From Pseudomonas svalbardensis (lineage in GTDB: Bacteria; Pseudomonadota; Gammaproteobacteria; Pseudomonadales; Pseudomonadaceae): DNA of 64,000 bases. The translations under genes were made by a program, and so were the position numbers. Below the pieces are notes generated by a model. It was not told the DNA's origin. It saw nothing but the letters and a program-made list of their open reading frames with translations, and did not search any database. Shown here piece by piece: positions 16,187-23,863 of the stretch. How positions within the stretch are numbered: the stretch's first letter is position 1; each line of letters begins with the position of its first letter. The DNA lies in the NCBI RefSeq assembly GCF_030053115.1, contig NZ_CP125619.1, positions 4,103,501 through 4,167,500 of the forward strand, in the 5' to 3' direction.

Positions 16187-17536
16187 GTGGAAAGCCGCAA
16201 ATCCGAAGCCCCGACGCTGGAACTCTCGCCGCCATTACGCAATGGCTGGCTGGAGCGCATCTTCAAACTCAGCTTGCATGGCACCACGGTGAAGACCGAG
16301 TTGATTGCCGGTCTGACAACCTTCATCACCATGGCCTACATCATCTTCGTCAACCCCAACATCATGGCCGACGCCGGGATCGATCACGGTGCCGCGTTCG
16401 TCGCCACCTGCATCGCCGCTGCGCTGGGTTGCCTGTTGATGGGTCTGTATGCCAACTGGCCGGTCGGCCTGGCGCCGGGCATGGGCCTCAACGCCTTCTT
16501 CACCTACACCGTGGTCGGCACCATGGGCTACAACTGGGAAACCGCCCTTGGCGCGGTGTTTGTTTCCGGTGTGTTGTTCATGTTTCTGACTTTTTCCCGA
16601 ATCCGCGAATGGCTGCTCAATAGCATCCCGGTGAGCTTGCGCTTTGCCATGGGCGCCGGCGTGGGCTTGTTCCTGGGGCTGATCGGCTTGAAAACCGCGG
16701 GCATCGTGGTCGACAGCCCGGCCACCCTGATCAAGCTCGGCTCCCTGCGCGAACCTGGCCCGCTGCTGGCCGCCATCTGCTTCCTGATGATCGCCGTGCT
16801 CAGTTACCACAAAGTGTTCGGTGCGATCCTCATCAGCATCATCACCGTGACCCTGGCCGGTTGGGGCCTGGGCCTGGTGCATTACGAAGGGATCATGTCG
16901 GCCCCGCCGAGCCTGGCTCCGACCTGGATGGCCATGGATGTCGCCGGCGTGTTCAACATCAGCATGATCAGCGTGGTGCTGGCCTTCCTCTTCGTGCACA
17001 TGTTCGACACCGCCGGCACCTTGATGGGCGTCGCCCAGCGCGCCGGTCTGGTGAATGCTGACGGCAAGATCGAAAACCTCTCCCGCGCCCTGAAAGCCGA
17101 CAGTGCGTCCAGCGTATTCGGTGCGGTGGTCGGCGTTCCGCCGGTTACCAGCTACGTAGAAAGTGCTGCGGGTGTAGCCGCTGGTGGTCGGACTGGTCTT
17201 ACCGCTGTGACCGTAGGTGTGCTATTTATTGCCGCAATGTTTTTCGCACCGCTGGCTGGCATGATCCCCGCTTACGCAACCGCCGGTGCGCTGATTTATG
17301 TGGCGATGCTGATGATGGGCGGTATGGCGCACATCGAATGGGACGAAGCGACCGACAGCATTCCGGCGATCGTTACCGCGATCATGATGCCCCTGACCTT
17401 CTCGGTCGCCGACGGCATTGCCCTGGGCTTTATCACTTACGTGGTAATGAAGGCCTGTACCGGTAAGCACAAGGAAATTTCCATCAGTCTGTGGGTGCTC
17501 TGCGCGATCTTCATCGCCAAGTTCATTTTCTTGTAA
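16187..17536 (+). CDS. NCS2/AzgA-type purine permease
   Basis: A 449-residue polytopic membrane protein of the AzgA group of the nucleobase:cation symporter-2 superfamily (guanine/hypoxanthine or adenine permeases). Family marks are TTFITMAYIIFVNPNIM near residue 45, GLYANWPVGLAPGMGLNAFF, and FDTAGTLMGVAQRAGL. It imports purine bases by proton symport. The start may be GTG at 16187, preceded by GAGGAG. It opens the purine cluster and carries the same operator palindrome as the urate genes. Confidence 0.92.
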   Translation: MESRKSEAPTLELSPPLRNGWLERIFKLSLHGTTVKTELIAGLTTFITMAYIIFVNPNIMADAGIDHGAAFVATCIAAALGCLLMGLYANWPVGLAPGMGLNAFFTYTVVGTMGYNWETALGAVFVSGVLFMFLTFSRIREWLLNSIPVSLRFAMGAGVGLFLGLIGLKTAGIVVDSPATLIKLGSLREPGPLLAAICFLMIAVLSYHKVFGAILISIITVTLAGWGLGLVHYEGIMSAPPSLAPTWMAMDVAGVFNISMISVVLAFLFVHMFDTAGTLMGVAQRAGLVNADGKIENLSRALKADSASSVFGAVVGVPPVTSYVESAAGVAAGGRTGLTAVTVGVLFIAAMFFAPLAGMIPAYATAGALIYVAMLMMGGMAHIEWDEATDSIPAIVTAIMMPLTFSVADGIALGFITYVVMKACTGKHKEISISLWVLCAIFIAKFIFL

Positions 17537-17570
17537 GCCGTCTACGTTTCAAAAACAGTGTTTCAAAACA

Positions 17571-17596
17571 GCCTCACCCCGTCGGGTGAGGCTTTT
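17571..17596 (+). terminator. Rho-independent terminator after the NCS2 permease
   Basis: GCCTCACCC-CGTC-GGGTGAGGC stem followed by four Ts, 35 bp past the permease stop and just before the LysE gene, so the latter may depend on readthrough or its own promoter. Confidence 0.8.
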
Positions 17597-17615
17597 GTGC
17601 AAATGGAGGAAAGTG

Positions 17616-18242
17616 ATGAGTCTGGAAACCTGGCTACTGTTCAGCGGCGCTGCGCTGGTGGTAATCCTGATCCCGGGGCCACTGTCTTTGCTGATGATCA
17701 GCAACAGTCTGAATTACGGTTTGCGCCGTTCTTACCCGGCGTTTCTGGGTGGCGTGATTGCGTCGATCTGCTTGCTAAGTGCGTCGGCGCTGGGCTTGGG
17801 CGCCTTGCTGCTGGCATCGGAACAGTTGTTCAGCACCCTGAAGATCGTCGGGGCGCTGTACCTGTTCTATCTGGCTTGGCAGAGCTGGCAGCAATCGCGG
17901 CTGCCCTCCCATGGCGCTGAAGTGCCCCAGGCTGCGCCGGTTCCACGCTTTCGCGCACTGTTCGGGCGCGCGTTTATGTTGGGCGCCAGCAACCCGAAAG
18001 ACATTCTGTTCTTTGCCGCTTTCCTGCCGCAGTTCCTCAGTGCCGAGAAGCCGTTCCTGCCGCAGTTGCTGGTGATGATTGCGACCTGGACCGTGCTGGA
18101 TTTGCTGTGCAAGTTGGCTTATGGATTAGGTGCACACGGGGCGGCGCGGTATCTGCGCAGTGGAAGGGGTCAGAACTGGTTTAATCGGGTGAGTGCGGGG
18201 TTGTTTAGCGGGGCTGGTGCGGCTTCGTTGTTGAGCCGTTAA
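17616..18242 (+). CDS. LysE-family exporter
   Basis: A 208-residue protein with about six membrane helices of the LysE/RhtB amino-acid and metabolite exporter family: MSLETWLLFSGAALVVILIPGP carries the conserved PGP of helix 1, SYPAFLGGVIAS continues helix 2, and ASNPKDILFF is the mid-protein NPK motif. GGAGG lies before the ATG. It lies 79 bp downstream of the purine permease on the same strand, but past a terminator, so a purine-related substrate is only a guess. Confidence 0.88.
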   Translation: MSLETWLLFSGAALVVILIPGPLSLLMISNSLNYGLRRSYPAFLGGVIASICLLSASALGLGALLLASEQLFSTLKIVGALYLFYLAWQSWQQSRLPSHGAEVPQAAPVPRFRALFGRAFMLGASNPKDILFFAAFLPQFLSAEKPFLPQLLVMIATWTVLDLLCKLAYGLGAHGAARYLRSGRGQNWFNRVSAGLFSGAGAASLLSR

Positions 18243-18251
18243 AAGCAAAAG

Positions 18252-18346
18252 CTTCGCGAGCAAGCCCGCACACACATTGGATCTCTGCCGGTCACAAATA
18301 ATGTATTCGCAGAAGATCCAGTGTGGGAGCGGGCTTGCTCGCGAAG
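18252..18346. repeat. REP-type inverted repeat
   Basis: CTTCGCGAGCAAGCCCGC and GCGGGCTTGCTCGCGAAG are exact inverted copies about 60 bp apart, between the LysE gene and uraH, which converge. Confidence 0.9.
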
Positions 18347-18377
18347 GCGTCATCAGCAACACCACATATCTCAGGAC

Positions 18378-18404
18378 AAAAAAAAGCCCGCAGTGTGAGC
18401 GGGC
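18378..18404 (-). terminator. Rho-independent terminator of uraH
   Basis: On the minus strand GCCCGC-TCACACT-GCGGGC is followed by eight Ts, 45 bp after the uraH stop. Confidence 0.88.
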
Positions 18405-18449
18405 GAAAGACCAAAGAAGCTATATGCGCAGGATTCTGGGGGGAAAGTC

Positions 18450-18803
18450 CTAGCTTCCTCTGTAGGTCGAATAGCTGTACGGCGAAATCAGCAACGGCAC
18501 GTGGTAGTGATCCTGCTCTGCTGAGATGCCAAAACGCAGCACCACCACATCCAGGAACGCGGGTTCTGGTAGCTGAACGCCACGGGCGCGGTAGTAATCG
18601 CCCGCATGAAACTGAACCTGATAGACCCCGGAACGGTAGTCATCGCCTTGCAGCAGCGGTGCATCGACCCGGCCGTCACTGTTAGTGACTGCTGTGGCCA
18701 CCAGTTCCAGCTGCGAACCTTCAACGCGATACAACTCGACCTTGATCGAGCTGCCCGGGCAACCATGTGCAGCGTCTAAAACGTGAGTAGTCAAACGTCC
18801 CAT
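18450..18803 (-). CDS. uraH: 5-hydroxyisourate hydrolase
   Basis: A 117-residue transthyretin-like enzyme. It begins with the family motif LTTHVLDAAHGCPG (catalytic His7-type histidine), carries the arginine-containing LEL/VELYR and YQVQFHAGDYYRA regions, and ends in YRGS, the C-terminal signature separating the hydrolase from transthyretin. It opens the ring of 5-hydroxyisourate, the product of urate oxidation, to give OHCU. It is divergent from puuE, sharing a 433-bp control region. Confidence 0.97.
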   Translation of the reverse strand: MGRLTTHVLDAAHGCPGSSIKVELYRVEGSQLELVATAVTNSDGRVDAPLLQGDDYRSGVYQVQFHAGDYYRARGVQLPEPAFLDVVVLRFGISAEQDHYHVPLLISPYSYSTYRGS

Positions 18804-18933
18804 TGATTCTGCGCGCCTGCCTGCATGGAGCAGTCAGGCCTCGCGCCTCCCGAAGTCAGTTGAAAAGGAGACCGCACCGATTCGGAGCACGAAACGCTGC
18901 GGCGAGCGACTGATTAAGACACTTTTAACAAAA

Positions 18934-18945
18934 ATTGTACACAAT
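18934..18945. promoter_or_regulatory. Operator-like palindrome ATTGTACACAAT upstream of uraH
   Basis: Near-perfect palindrome with the same TTGT-N2-ACAA frame as the sites at 16048 and 19130. On the minus strand it lies between TTGTTT and a weak -10-like TGTTAA, again in a promoter spacer. Confidence 0.5.
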
Positions 18946-19049
18946 AAAAACAACATATTTACTGCTATCCCAGTCATTCAGGGATTCCCGCCGAATCTGC
19001 CACCGAGCCACAGGGCCAGAGGACCTTCCATCCATTAACTGACCAATCA

Positions 19050-19065
19050 GGCAGGTTTTTTGCAA
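19050..19065 (+). promoter_or_regulatory. Possible sigma-54 box upstream of puuE
   Basis: AGGCAGGTTTTTTGCA has GG and GC at the correct 12-nt interval but departs from the TGGCAC half at two positions. Transcription would start near 19077, upstream of the operator at 19130. A chance match is possible. Confidence 0.3.
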
Positions 19066-19129
19066 TAACATGTGAAGATGACAGTCAGTGAAAAATGCAA
19101 AAAAACAGGCTTACAAAGTGGATATAAAG

Positions 19130-19139
19130 TTGTATACAA
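19130..19139 (+). promoter_or_regulatory. Operator palindrome TTGTATACAA upstream of puuE
   Basis: Perfect 10-bp palindrome identical to the core of the site before the NCS2 permease. It overlaps a possible -10 (TACAAT) with TTACAA 18 bp upstream. The TTGT-N2-ACAA shape is usual for GntR-type regulators; no such gene is in the window. Confidence 0.6.
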
Positions 19140-19236
19140 TCAGCCCATCGCTGTGACGCCAGCCTGTCATCAAACCGCCAGGCCGCCACACAACCCTGAC
19201 CTTGAACAAGTCGAACGAATAAGAAGGAAGACTGCA

Positions 19237-20163
19237 GTGAGCGCTGACTACCCACGCGACCTGATCGGTTACGGCAGTAACCCTCCTCACCCACACTGGC
19301 CGGGCAATGCCCGCATCGCCTTGTCCTTCGTGCTCAATTACGAAGAAGGCGGCGAGCGCAATATCCTGCACGGCGATAAAGAATCCGAAGCCTTCCTTTC
19401 GGAAATGGTCTCGGCGCAGCCGCTGCAAGGCGCTCGCAACATGAGCATGGAATCCCTTTACGAGTATGGCAGCCGCGCCGGCGTCTGGCGGATTCTGAAA
19501 CTGTTCAAGGAATTCGACATTCCGCTGACCATCTTCGCCGTGGCCATGGCCGCCCAGCGTCACCCGGACGTGATCCGCGCGATGGTCGATGCCGGCCACG
19601 AGATCTGCAGCCACGGCTATCGCTGGATCGACTACCAGTACATGGATGAAGCTCAGGAACGTGAGCACATGCTCGAAGCGATCCGCGTCCTCACCGAAAT
19701 TACCGGCGAGCGCCCACTAGGCTGGTACACCGGCCGCACGGGCCCGAACACCCGTCGACTGGTGATGGAAGAAGGCGGTTTCCTCTACGACTGCGACACC
19801 TACGACGACGACCTGCCCTACTGGGAGCCGAACAACCCGACCGGCAAGCCGCACCTGGTGATTCCGTACACGCTGGACACCAACGACATGCGCTTCACCC
19901 AGGTTCAGGGCTTCAACAAGGGCGACGATTTCTTTGAATACCTCAAAGACGCATTCGACGTGCTGTACGCCGAAGGCGCCGAAGCGCCGAAGATGTTGTC
20001 GATCGGCCTGCACTGCCGTCTGATTGGCCGTCCGGCGCGTCTGGCCTCGCTCAAACGCTTTATCGAATACGCTAAAAGTCATGAACAGGTGTGGTTCAGC
20101 CGTCGCGTCGACATCGCTCGCCACTGGCACGAAACCCACCCGTACCAAGGGACCGCGAAATGA
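19237..20163 (+). CDS. puuE: Allantoinase (polysaccharide-deacetylase type)
   Basis: A 308-residue metal-independent or loosely metal-dependent allantoinase of the polysaccharide deacetylase family. Motifs include YPRDLIGYGSNPPHPHWPG at the N-terminus, IALSFVLNYEEGGE, EICSHGYRWIDY and GWYTGRTGPNTRRL, all characteristic of PuuE. It hydrolyses allantoin to allantoate. GTG at 19237 is chosen since it starts the conserved SADYPRDLIG and has GAAGGAAG upstream. Overlaps uraD by ATGA, so the two are coupled. Confidence 0.95.
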   Translation: MSADYPRDLIGYGSNPPHPHWPGNARIALSFVLNYEEGGERNILHGDKESEAFLSEMVSAQPLQGARNMSMESLYEYGSRAGVWRILKLFKEFDIPLTIFAVAMAAQRHPDVIRAMVDAGHEICSHGYRWIDYQYMDEAQEREHMLEAIRVLTEITGERPLGWYTGRTGPNTRRLVMEEGGFLYDCDTYDDDLPYWEPNNPTGKPHLVIPYTLDTNDMRFTQVQGFNKGDDFFEYLKDAFDVLYAEGAEAPKMLSIGLHCRLIGRPARLASLKRFIEYAKSHEQVWFSRRVDIARHWHETHPYQGTAK

Positions 20164-20675
20164 GCCACTTCCAAACCCTGAAGCCCTCGACCCTGAGCCG
20201 CGACGCCTTCGTCGCTGCCTTCGCCGACATCTACGAACATTCGCCATGGGTGGCCGAAAAGGCCTTCGACCTGGGCCAGGACGCTTCGATCGACGAGATC
20301 GAAACCCTGCACCAGCGCATGAGCGACATCCTGTTGAGCGCCGATCACGCAAGCCAGCTTGAGCTGGTCGTCGCTCACCCGGACCTGGCCGGCAAAGCTG
20401 CCGTCCAGGGCCAGCTTACCGCAGCCAGCACTGAAGAACAGTCTGGCGCGGGTATTCACCAATGCACGGCCGAAGAGTTTCAACGCTTCACCGAGCTGAA
20501 CGACGCCTACAAAGCCAAGTTCAAGTTTCCCTTCATCATGGCGGTAAAAGGCAGCAACCGGCATCAGATCCTCGCGGCGTTCGAAACGCGCATTCACAAC
20601 CCGGAAGACACCGAGTTCAAATGCGCGCTGGCGCAGATCAACAAGATTGCGTTGTTCCGATTACTGACCCTATAG
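20160..20675 (+). CDS. uraD: OHCU decarboxylase
   Basis: A 171-residue enzyme that decarboxylates 2-oxo-4-hydroxy-4-carboxy-5-ureidoimidazoline to S-allantoin. Visible motifs: FVAAFADIYEHSPWVAEKA, the catalytic histidine in AHPDLAG, the Glu/Gln pair region STEEQSGAG, and FPFIMAVKGSNR with the conserved substrate arginine further on. Start overlaps the puuE stop. Together with uraH it makes the oxidation of urate stereospecific. Confidence 0.96.
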   Translation: MSHFQTLKPSTLSRDAFVAAFADIYEHSPWVAEKAFDLGQDASIDEIETLHQRMSDILLSADHASQLELVVAHPDLAGKAAVQGQLTAASTEEQSGAGIHQCTAEEFQRFTELNDAYKAKFKFPFIMAVKGSNRHQILAAFETRIHNPEDTEFKCALAQINKIALFRLLTL

Positions 20676-20771
20676 CGAGCAGCCCTTGTGAAAAGCCCGG
20701 GCGTTTAAAACGCGAAGACCCAAGGGCACTGCAAGCATCCCAAGCCAACTAATTAAAGGCAGACAAGAAGA

Positions 20772-21767
20772 ATGAAAGCTTACGCCGTACCTTTCGAGAA
20801 GTTCGTCAACCTGGCCGACGCCCGCCTGGGCACCAAAATCATCTCGGTCACCGATGACTGGTTCGCTGATGCCAACCGCCTGTTCCAGCCGACCCCGGCT
20901 GTGTGGAAGGAGGGCGTATTCGATGACAACGGCAAGTGGATGGACGGCTGGGAGTCGCGCCGCAAGCGCTTCGAAGGCTACGACAGCGCCGTGATCCGCC
21001 TGGGCGTACCGGGTTCGATCAAAGGCGTGGACATCGACACTTCATTCTTCACCGGCAACTTCCCGCCATCGGCCTCTCTGGAAGCCTGCTTCCTGGCCTC
21101 GGGCGAGCCGGATGAAAACACCCTGTGGACTGAAGTGCTGTCGGCCGTCGAGCTGCAAGGCAACAGCCATCACTACCACGAAATCAACAACGACCAGGCG
21201 TTCAGCCACCTGCGTTTCAACATCTACCCGGATGGTGGCGTGGCCCGTCTGCGTGTTTACGGTGTTCCGTTCCGCGACTGGTCCGCTGTGGGCGACAACG
21301 AGCAAGTTGATCTGGCAGCAGCCCTGAACGGTGGCCGCGCCCTCGCCTGCTCCGACGAACACTTCGGTCGCATGAGCAACATCCTCAACCCGGGCCGTGG
21401 CATCAACATGGGCGACGGCTGGGAAACCGCACGTCGCCGTACGCCGGGCAATGACTGGGTCATTGTCGCGCTGGGTCATGCCGGCGAAATCGAGAAAGTC
21501 ATCGTCGACACCCTGCATTTCAAGGGCAACTACCCGGACACCTGCTCGATCCAGGGCGCGTTCGTGAAGGGCGGCACCGACAGCCAGATCGAAACCCAAT
21601 CGCTGTTCTGGCGCGAATTGCTGCCGGCGCAGAAACTGGAAATGCACGCCGAACACACCTTCGCCGAGCAGATCAAGGCGCTGGGCCCGATCACTCACAT
21701 CCGCCTGAACGTGTTCCCGGATGGTGGTGTTAGCCGCCTGCGAGTTTTGGGCAAGGTAGCAAAATAA
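20772..21767 (+). CDS. alc: Allantoicase
   Basis: A 331-residue protein of two homologous jelly-roll domains (about 20-165 and 190-330): the repeats [20 protein letters not shown] and [20 protein letters not shown] and the pairs [19 protein letters not shown] and [19 protein letters not shown] show the internal duplication. It cleaves allantoate to ureidoglycolate and urea. An AAGAAG-type site precedes the ATG. Lies 96 bp after uraD on the same strand. Confidence 0.96.
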   Translation: MKAYAVPFEKFVNLADARLGTKIISVTDDWFADANRLFQPTPAVWKEGVFDDNGKWMDGWESRRKRFEGYDSAVIRLGVPGSIKGVDIDTSFFTGNFPPSASLEACFLASGEPDENTLWTEVLSAVELQGNSHHYHEINNDQAFSHLRFNIYPDGGVARLRVYGVPFRDWSAVGDNEQVDLAAALNGGRALACSDEHFGRMSNILNPGRGINMGDGWETARRRTPGNDWVIVALGHAGEIEKVIVDTLHFKGNYPDTCSIQGAFVKGGTDSQIETQSLFWRELLPAQKLEMHAEHTFAEQIKALGPITHIRLNVFPDGGVSRLRVLGKVAK

Positions 21768-21779
21768 GCGTCGTCTCCA

Positions 21780-21845
21780 ATCGCCAGCAGGCTGGCTCCC
21801 ACAGGGGAATGCACTCCAAATGTGGGAGCTAGCCTGCTAGCGATG
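21780..21845. repeat. REP-type inverted repeat
   Basis: ATCGCCAGCAGGCTGGCTCCCACA and TGTGGGAGCTAGCCTGCTAGCGAT pair with few mismatches. It lies between alc and allA, within what is otherwise an operon-like run. Confidence 0.85.
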
Positions 21846-21888
21846 GCAATAGAACAGACAACAACGAATTCAAGGTAAGAAGACCAGC

Positions 21889-22392
21889 ATGCGCACATTG
21901 ACGATTGAACCGCTGACCAAAGAAGCCTTCGCCCCTTTCGGTGACGTGATCGAAACCGACGGTAGCGATCACTTCATGATCAACAACGGTTCGACCATGC
22001 GCTTTCACAAACTGGCGACGGTTGAAACCGCCACGCCAGAGGACAACGCGATCATCAGTATCTTCCGCGCCGACGCGCAGGACATGCCGCTGACCGTCAG
22101 CATGCTGGAGCGTCACCCGCTGGGCAGCCAGGCTTTCATTCCGCTGCTCGGCAACCCTTTTCTGATCGTGGTCGCGCCACTTGGCGATGAACCTGTATCA
22201 GGCTTGGTCCGCGCCTTCGTCACCAACGGCAGGCAGGGCATTAATTACCATCGCGGCGTTTGGCACCATCCGGTGCTGACGATCGAAAAGCGGGATGACT
22301 TCCTGGTGGTTGATCGCAGTGGCACAGGCAATAACTGCGATGAGCATTTTTTCAAAGAGGATGAGCGTTTGATCCTTGCCCCCCACCAATAA
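21889..22392 (+). CDS. allA: Ureidoglycolate lyase
   Basis: A 167-residue cupin-fold enzyme that splits ureidoglycolate to glyoxylate and urea. LTKEAFAPFGDVIETDG at the N-terminus, MLERHPLGSQAFIPL (family motif ERH...QAF) and YHRGVWHHPVL are characteristic. It completes the route from urate to glyoxylate within the cluster. Start follows GTAAGAAGA. Confidence 0.96.
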   Translation: MRTLTIEPLTKEAFAPFGDVIETDGSDHFMINNGSTMRFHKLATVETATPEDNAIISIFRADAQDMPLTVSMLERHPLGSQAFIPLLGNPFLIVVAPLGDEPVSGLVRAFVTNGRQGINYHRGVWHHPVLTIEKRDDFLVVDRSGTGNNCDEHFFKEDERLILAPHQ

Positions 22393-22442
22393 GAGAAGGT
22401 CTGATCACTCGACAACAGAGTGACAGGCGAGAGGTAAAGACT

Positions 22443-23744
22443 GTGGAAGCACATCTGTTGGAATGGCTGAACCTGAGCGTGCGCTGGGTTCACATGATTA
22501 CTGGCGTGGCCTGGATCGGCGCGTCGTTCTATTTCGTCTGGCTGGAAAACAACCTCAATCGGGTCAACCCGAAAAGTGGCTTGGCGGGCGATTTGTGGGC
22601 GATCCACGGCGGCGGTATCTACCACCTGGAAAAATACAAACTGGCTCCACCGACCATGCCGGACAACCTGCACTGGTTCAAATGGGAAGCCTACTTCACC
22701 TGGCTGTCGGGGATCGCGCTGCTGTGCGTGGTGTTCTACTCCAACCCGACGCTGTACCTGCTGGCACCGGGCAGCAGCCTGACCGGCCCTGAAGGGGTTG
22801 CCCTGGGCATTGCCTCGTTGTTCGTCGGCTGGTTCGTCTACTCCTTCCTTTGCGACTCGGCCCTGGGCAAACGCCCTGCCCTGCTCGGCTTCATCCTGTT
22901 CGTGCTGATCATTGGCGCCGCTTACGGCTTCAGCAAAGTGTTCAGCGGTCGCGGTGCATACCTGCACGTCGGCGCGATCATCGGCACCATCATGGTCGGC
23001 AACGTGTTCCGCATCATCATGCCGGCGCAGCGCGCACTGGTTGCCGCGATTGCCGAGAACCGCACGCCGGATCCGGCACTGCCGGCCAAAGGTCTGCTGC
23101 GTTCGCGTCACAACAACTACTTCACCTTGCCGGTGCTGTTCATCATGATCAGCAACCACTTCCCGAGCACCTACGGCAGCCAATACAACTGGCTGATCCT
23201 GGCCGGGATCGCGGTGCTGGCGGTGTTGGTGCGTCACTACTTCAACACCCGTCACGACAGCCACAAATTTGCCTGGACCTTGCCCGCTGCGGCAGTGGGC
23301 ATGATCTGCCTGGCTTACGTGACTGGCCCGGCGCAGATGCCGAGCGCTCCTGAAGTGGCCAAGGCGCCTGGCACCATCGAGTACCAGCCGCTGCCGGAAA
23401 CTGCCCTCGGTGGTGGTGCCAAACCTGAAGCTGCGAAACCTGCTGCGCCTGCCGCTGCACCGGCTCAGGCGTCCAACGCCGGCCCCGGTTTCGACAAGGT
23501 TCACGACGTGATCCAGGAACGCTGCACGGTCTGCCATTCGGCCAAACCGACCAGCCCGCTGTTCAGTGCCGCACCGGCCGGCGTGATGTTCGACACCCCC
23601 GAGCAGATCCGCCAGAACGCGGCACGCATCCAGGCGCAAGCCGTCACCAGCCAGATCATGCCACTGGGCAACATCACCCAGATGACCCAGCAGGAACGTG
23701 ACCTGATCGGCGCCTGGATTGTTCAGGGAGCTCCAACCAACTAA
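22443..23744 (+). CDS. puuD: Membrane urate oxidase with C-terminal cytochrome c
   Basis: A 433-residue protein. Residues 1-300 hold about eight membrane helices with the family start WLNLSVRWVHMITGVAWIGASFYFVWLE and the histidine-rich IHGGGIYHLEKY; a Pro/Ala-rich linker (about 315-350) leads to a small cytochrome c domain with the haem motif CTVCH and axial-ligand candidates near QIMPLGN. This PuuD type oxidises urate using the respiratory chain and does not make hydrogen peroxide, unlike soluble uricase. The ATG-less start is GTG at 22443, with GAGAGG upstream. 50 bp after allA. Confidence 0.94.
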   Translation: MEAHLLEWLNLSVRWVHMITGVAWIGASFYFVWLENNLNRVNPKSGLAGDLWAIHGGGIYHLEKYKLAPPTMPDNLHWFKWEAYFTWLSGIALLCVVFYSNPTLYLLAPGSSLTGPEGVALGIASLFVGWFVYSFLCDSALGKRPALLGFILFVLIIGAAYGFSKVFSGRGAYLHVGAIIGTIMVGNVFRIIMPAQRALVAAIAENRTPDPALPAKGLLRSRHNNYFTLPVLFIMISNHFPSTYGSQYNWLILAGIAVLAVLVRHYFNTRHDSHKFAWTLPAAAVGMICLAYVTGPAQMPSAPEVAKAPGTIEYQPLPETALGGGAKPEAAKPAAPAAAPAQASNAGPGFDKVHDVIQERCTVCHSAKPTSPLFSAAPAGVMFDTPEQIRQNAARIQAQAVTSQIMPLGNITQMTQQERDLIGAWIVQGAPTN

Positions 23745-23757
23745 TCGTTGAAAAGCT

Positions 23758-23801
23758 TCGCGGGCAAGCCTCGCTCCTGTAGGAGCAAGGCTTGCCCGCG
23801 A
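23758..23801. repeat. REP-type inverted repeat
   Basis: TCGCGGGCAAGCCTCGCTCCT and AGGAGCAAGGCTTGCCCGCGA, compact hairpin between puuD and the urate/xanthine permease gene. Confidence 0.9.
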
Positions 23802-23863
23802 TTGGCCGCGCTGCGGTCCCTGATGCACAAAACCACAAGAATAAAAAAGATCCGAGGTGTTGC

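Larger units (their letters stand above)
18804..19236. promoter_or_regulatory. Shared uraH-puuE control region
   Basis: 433 bp with no convincing gene. It holds two operator-like palindromes (18934 and 19130), a sigma-54-like box (19050) and an A+T-rich centre. An open frame beginning at 19072 is continuous with puuE but is not conserved in the family. Confidence 0.7.

Noticed and set aside
19072..19236. N-terminal extension of puuE from an ATG at 19072
   Set aside because: The 55 extra codons cross the operator palindrome and are not part of the conserved allantoinase; the GTG at 19237 with GAAGGAAG upstream fits better.
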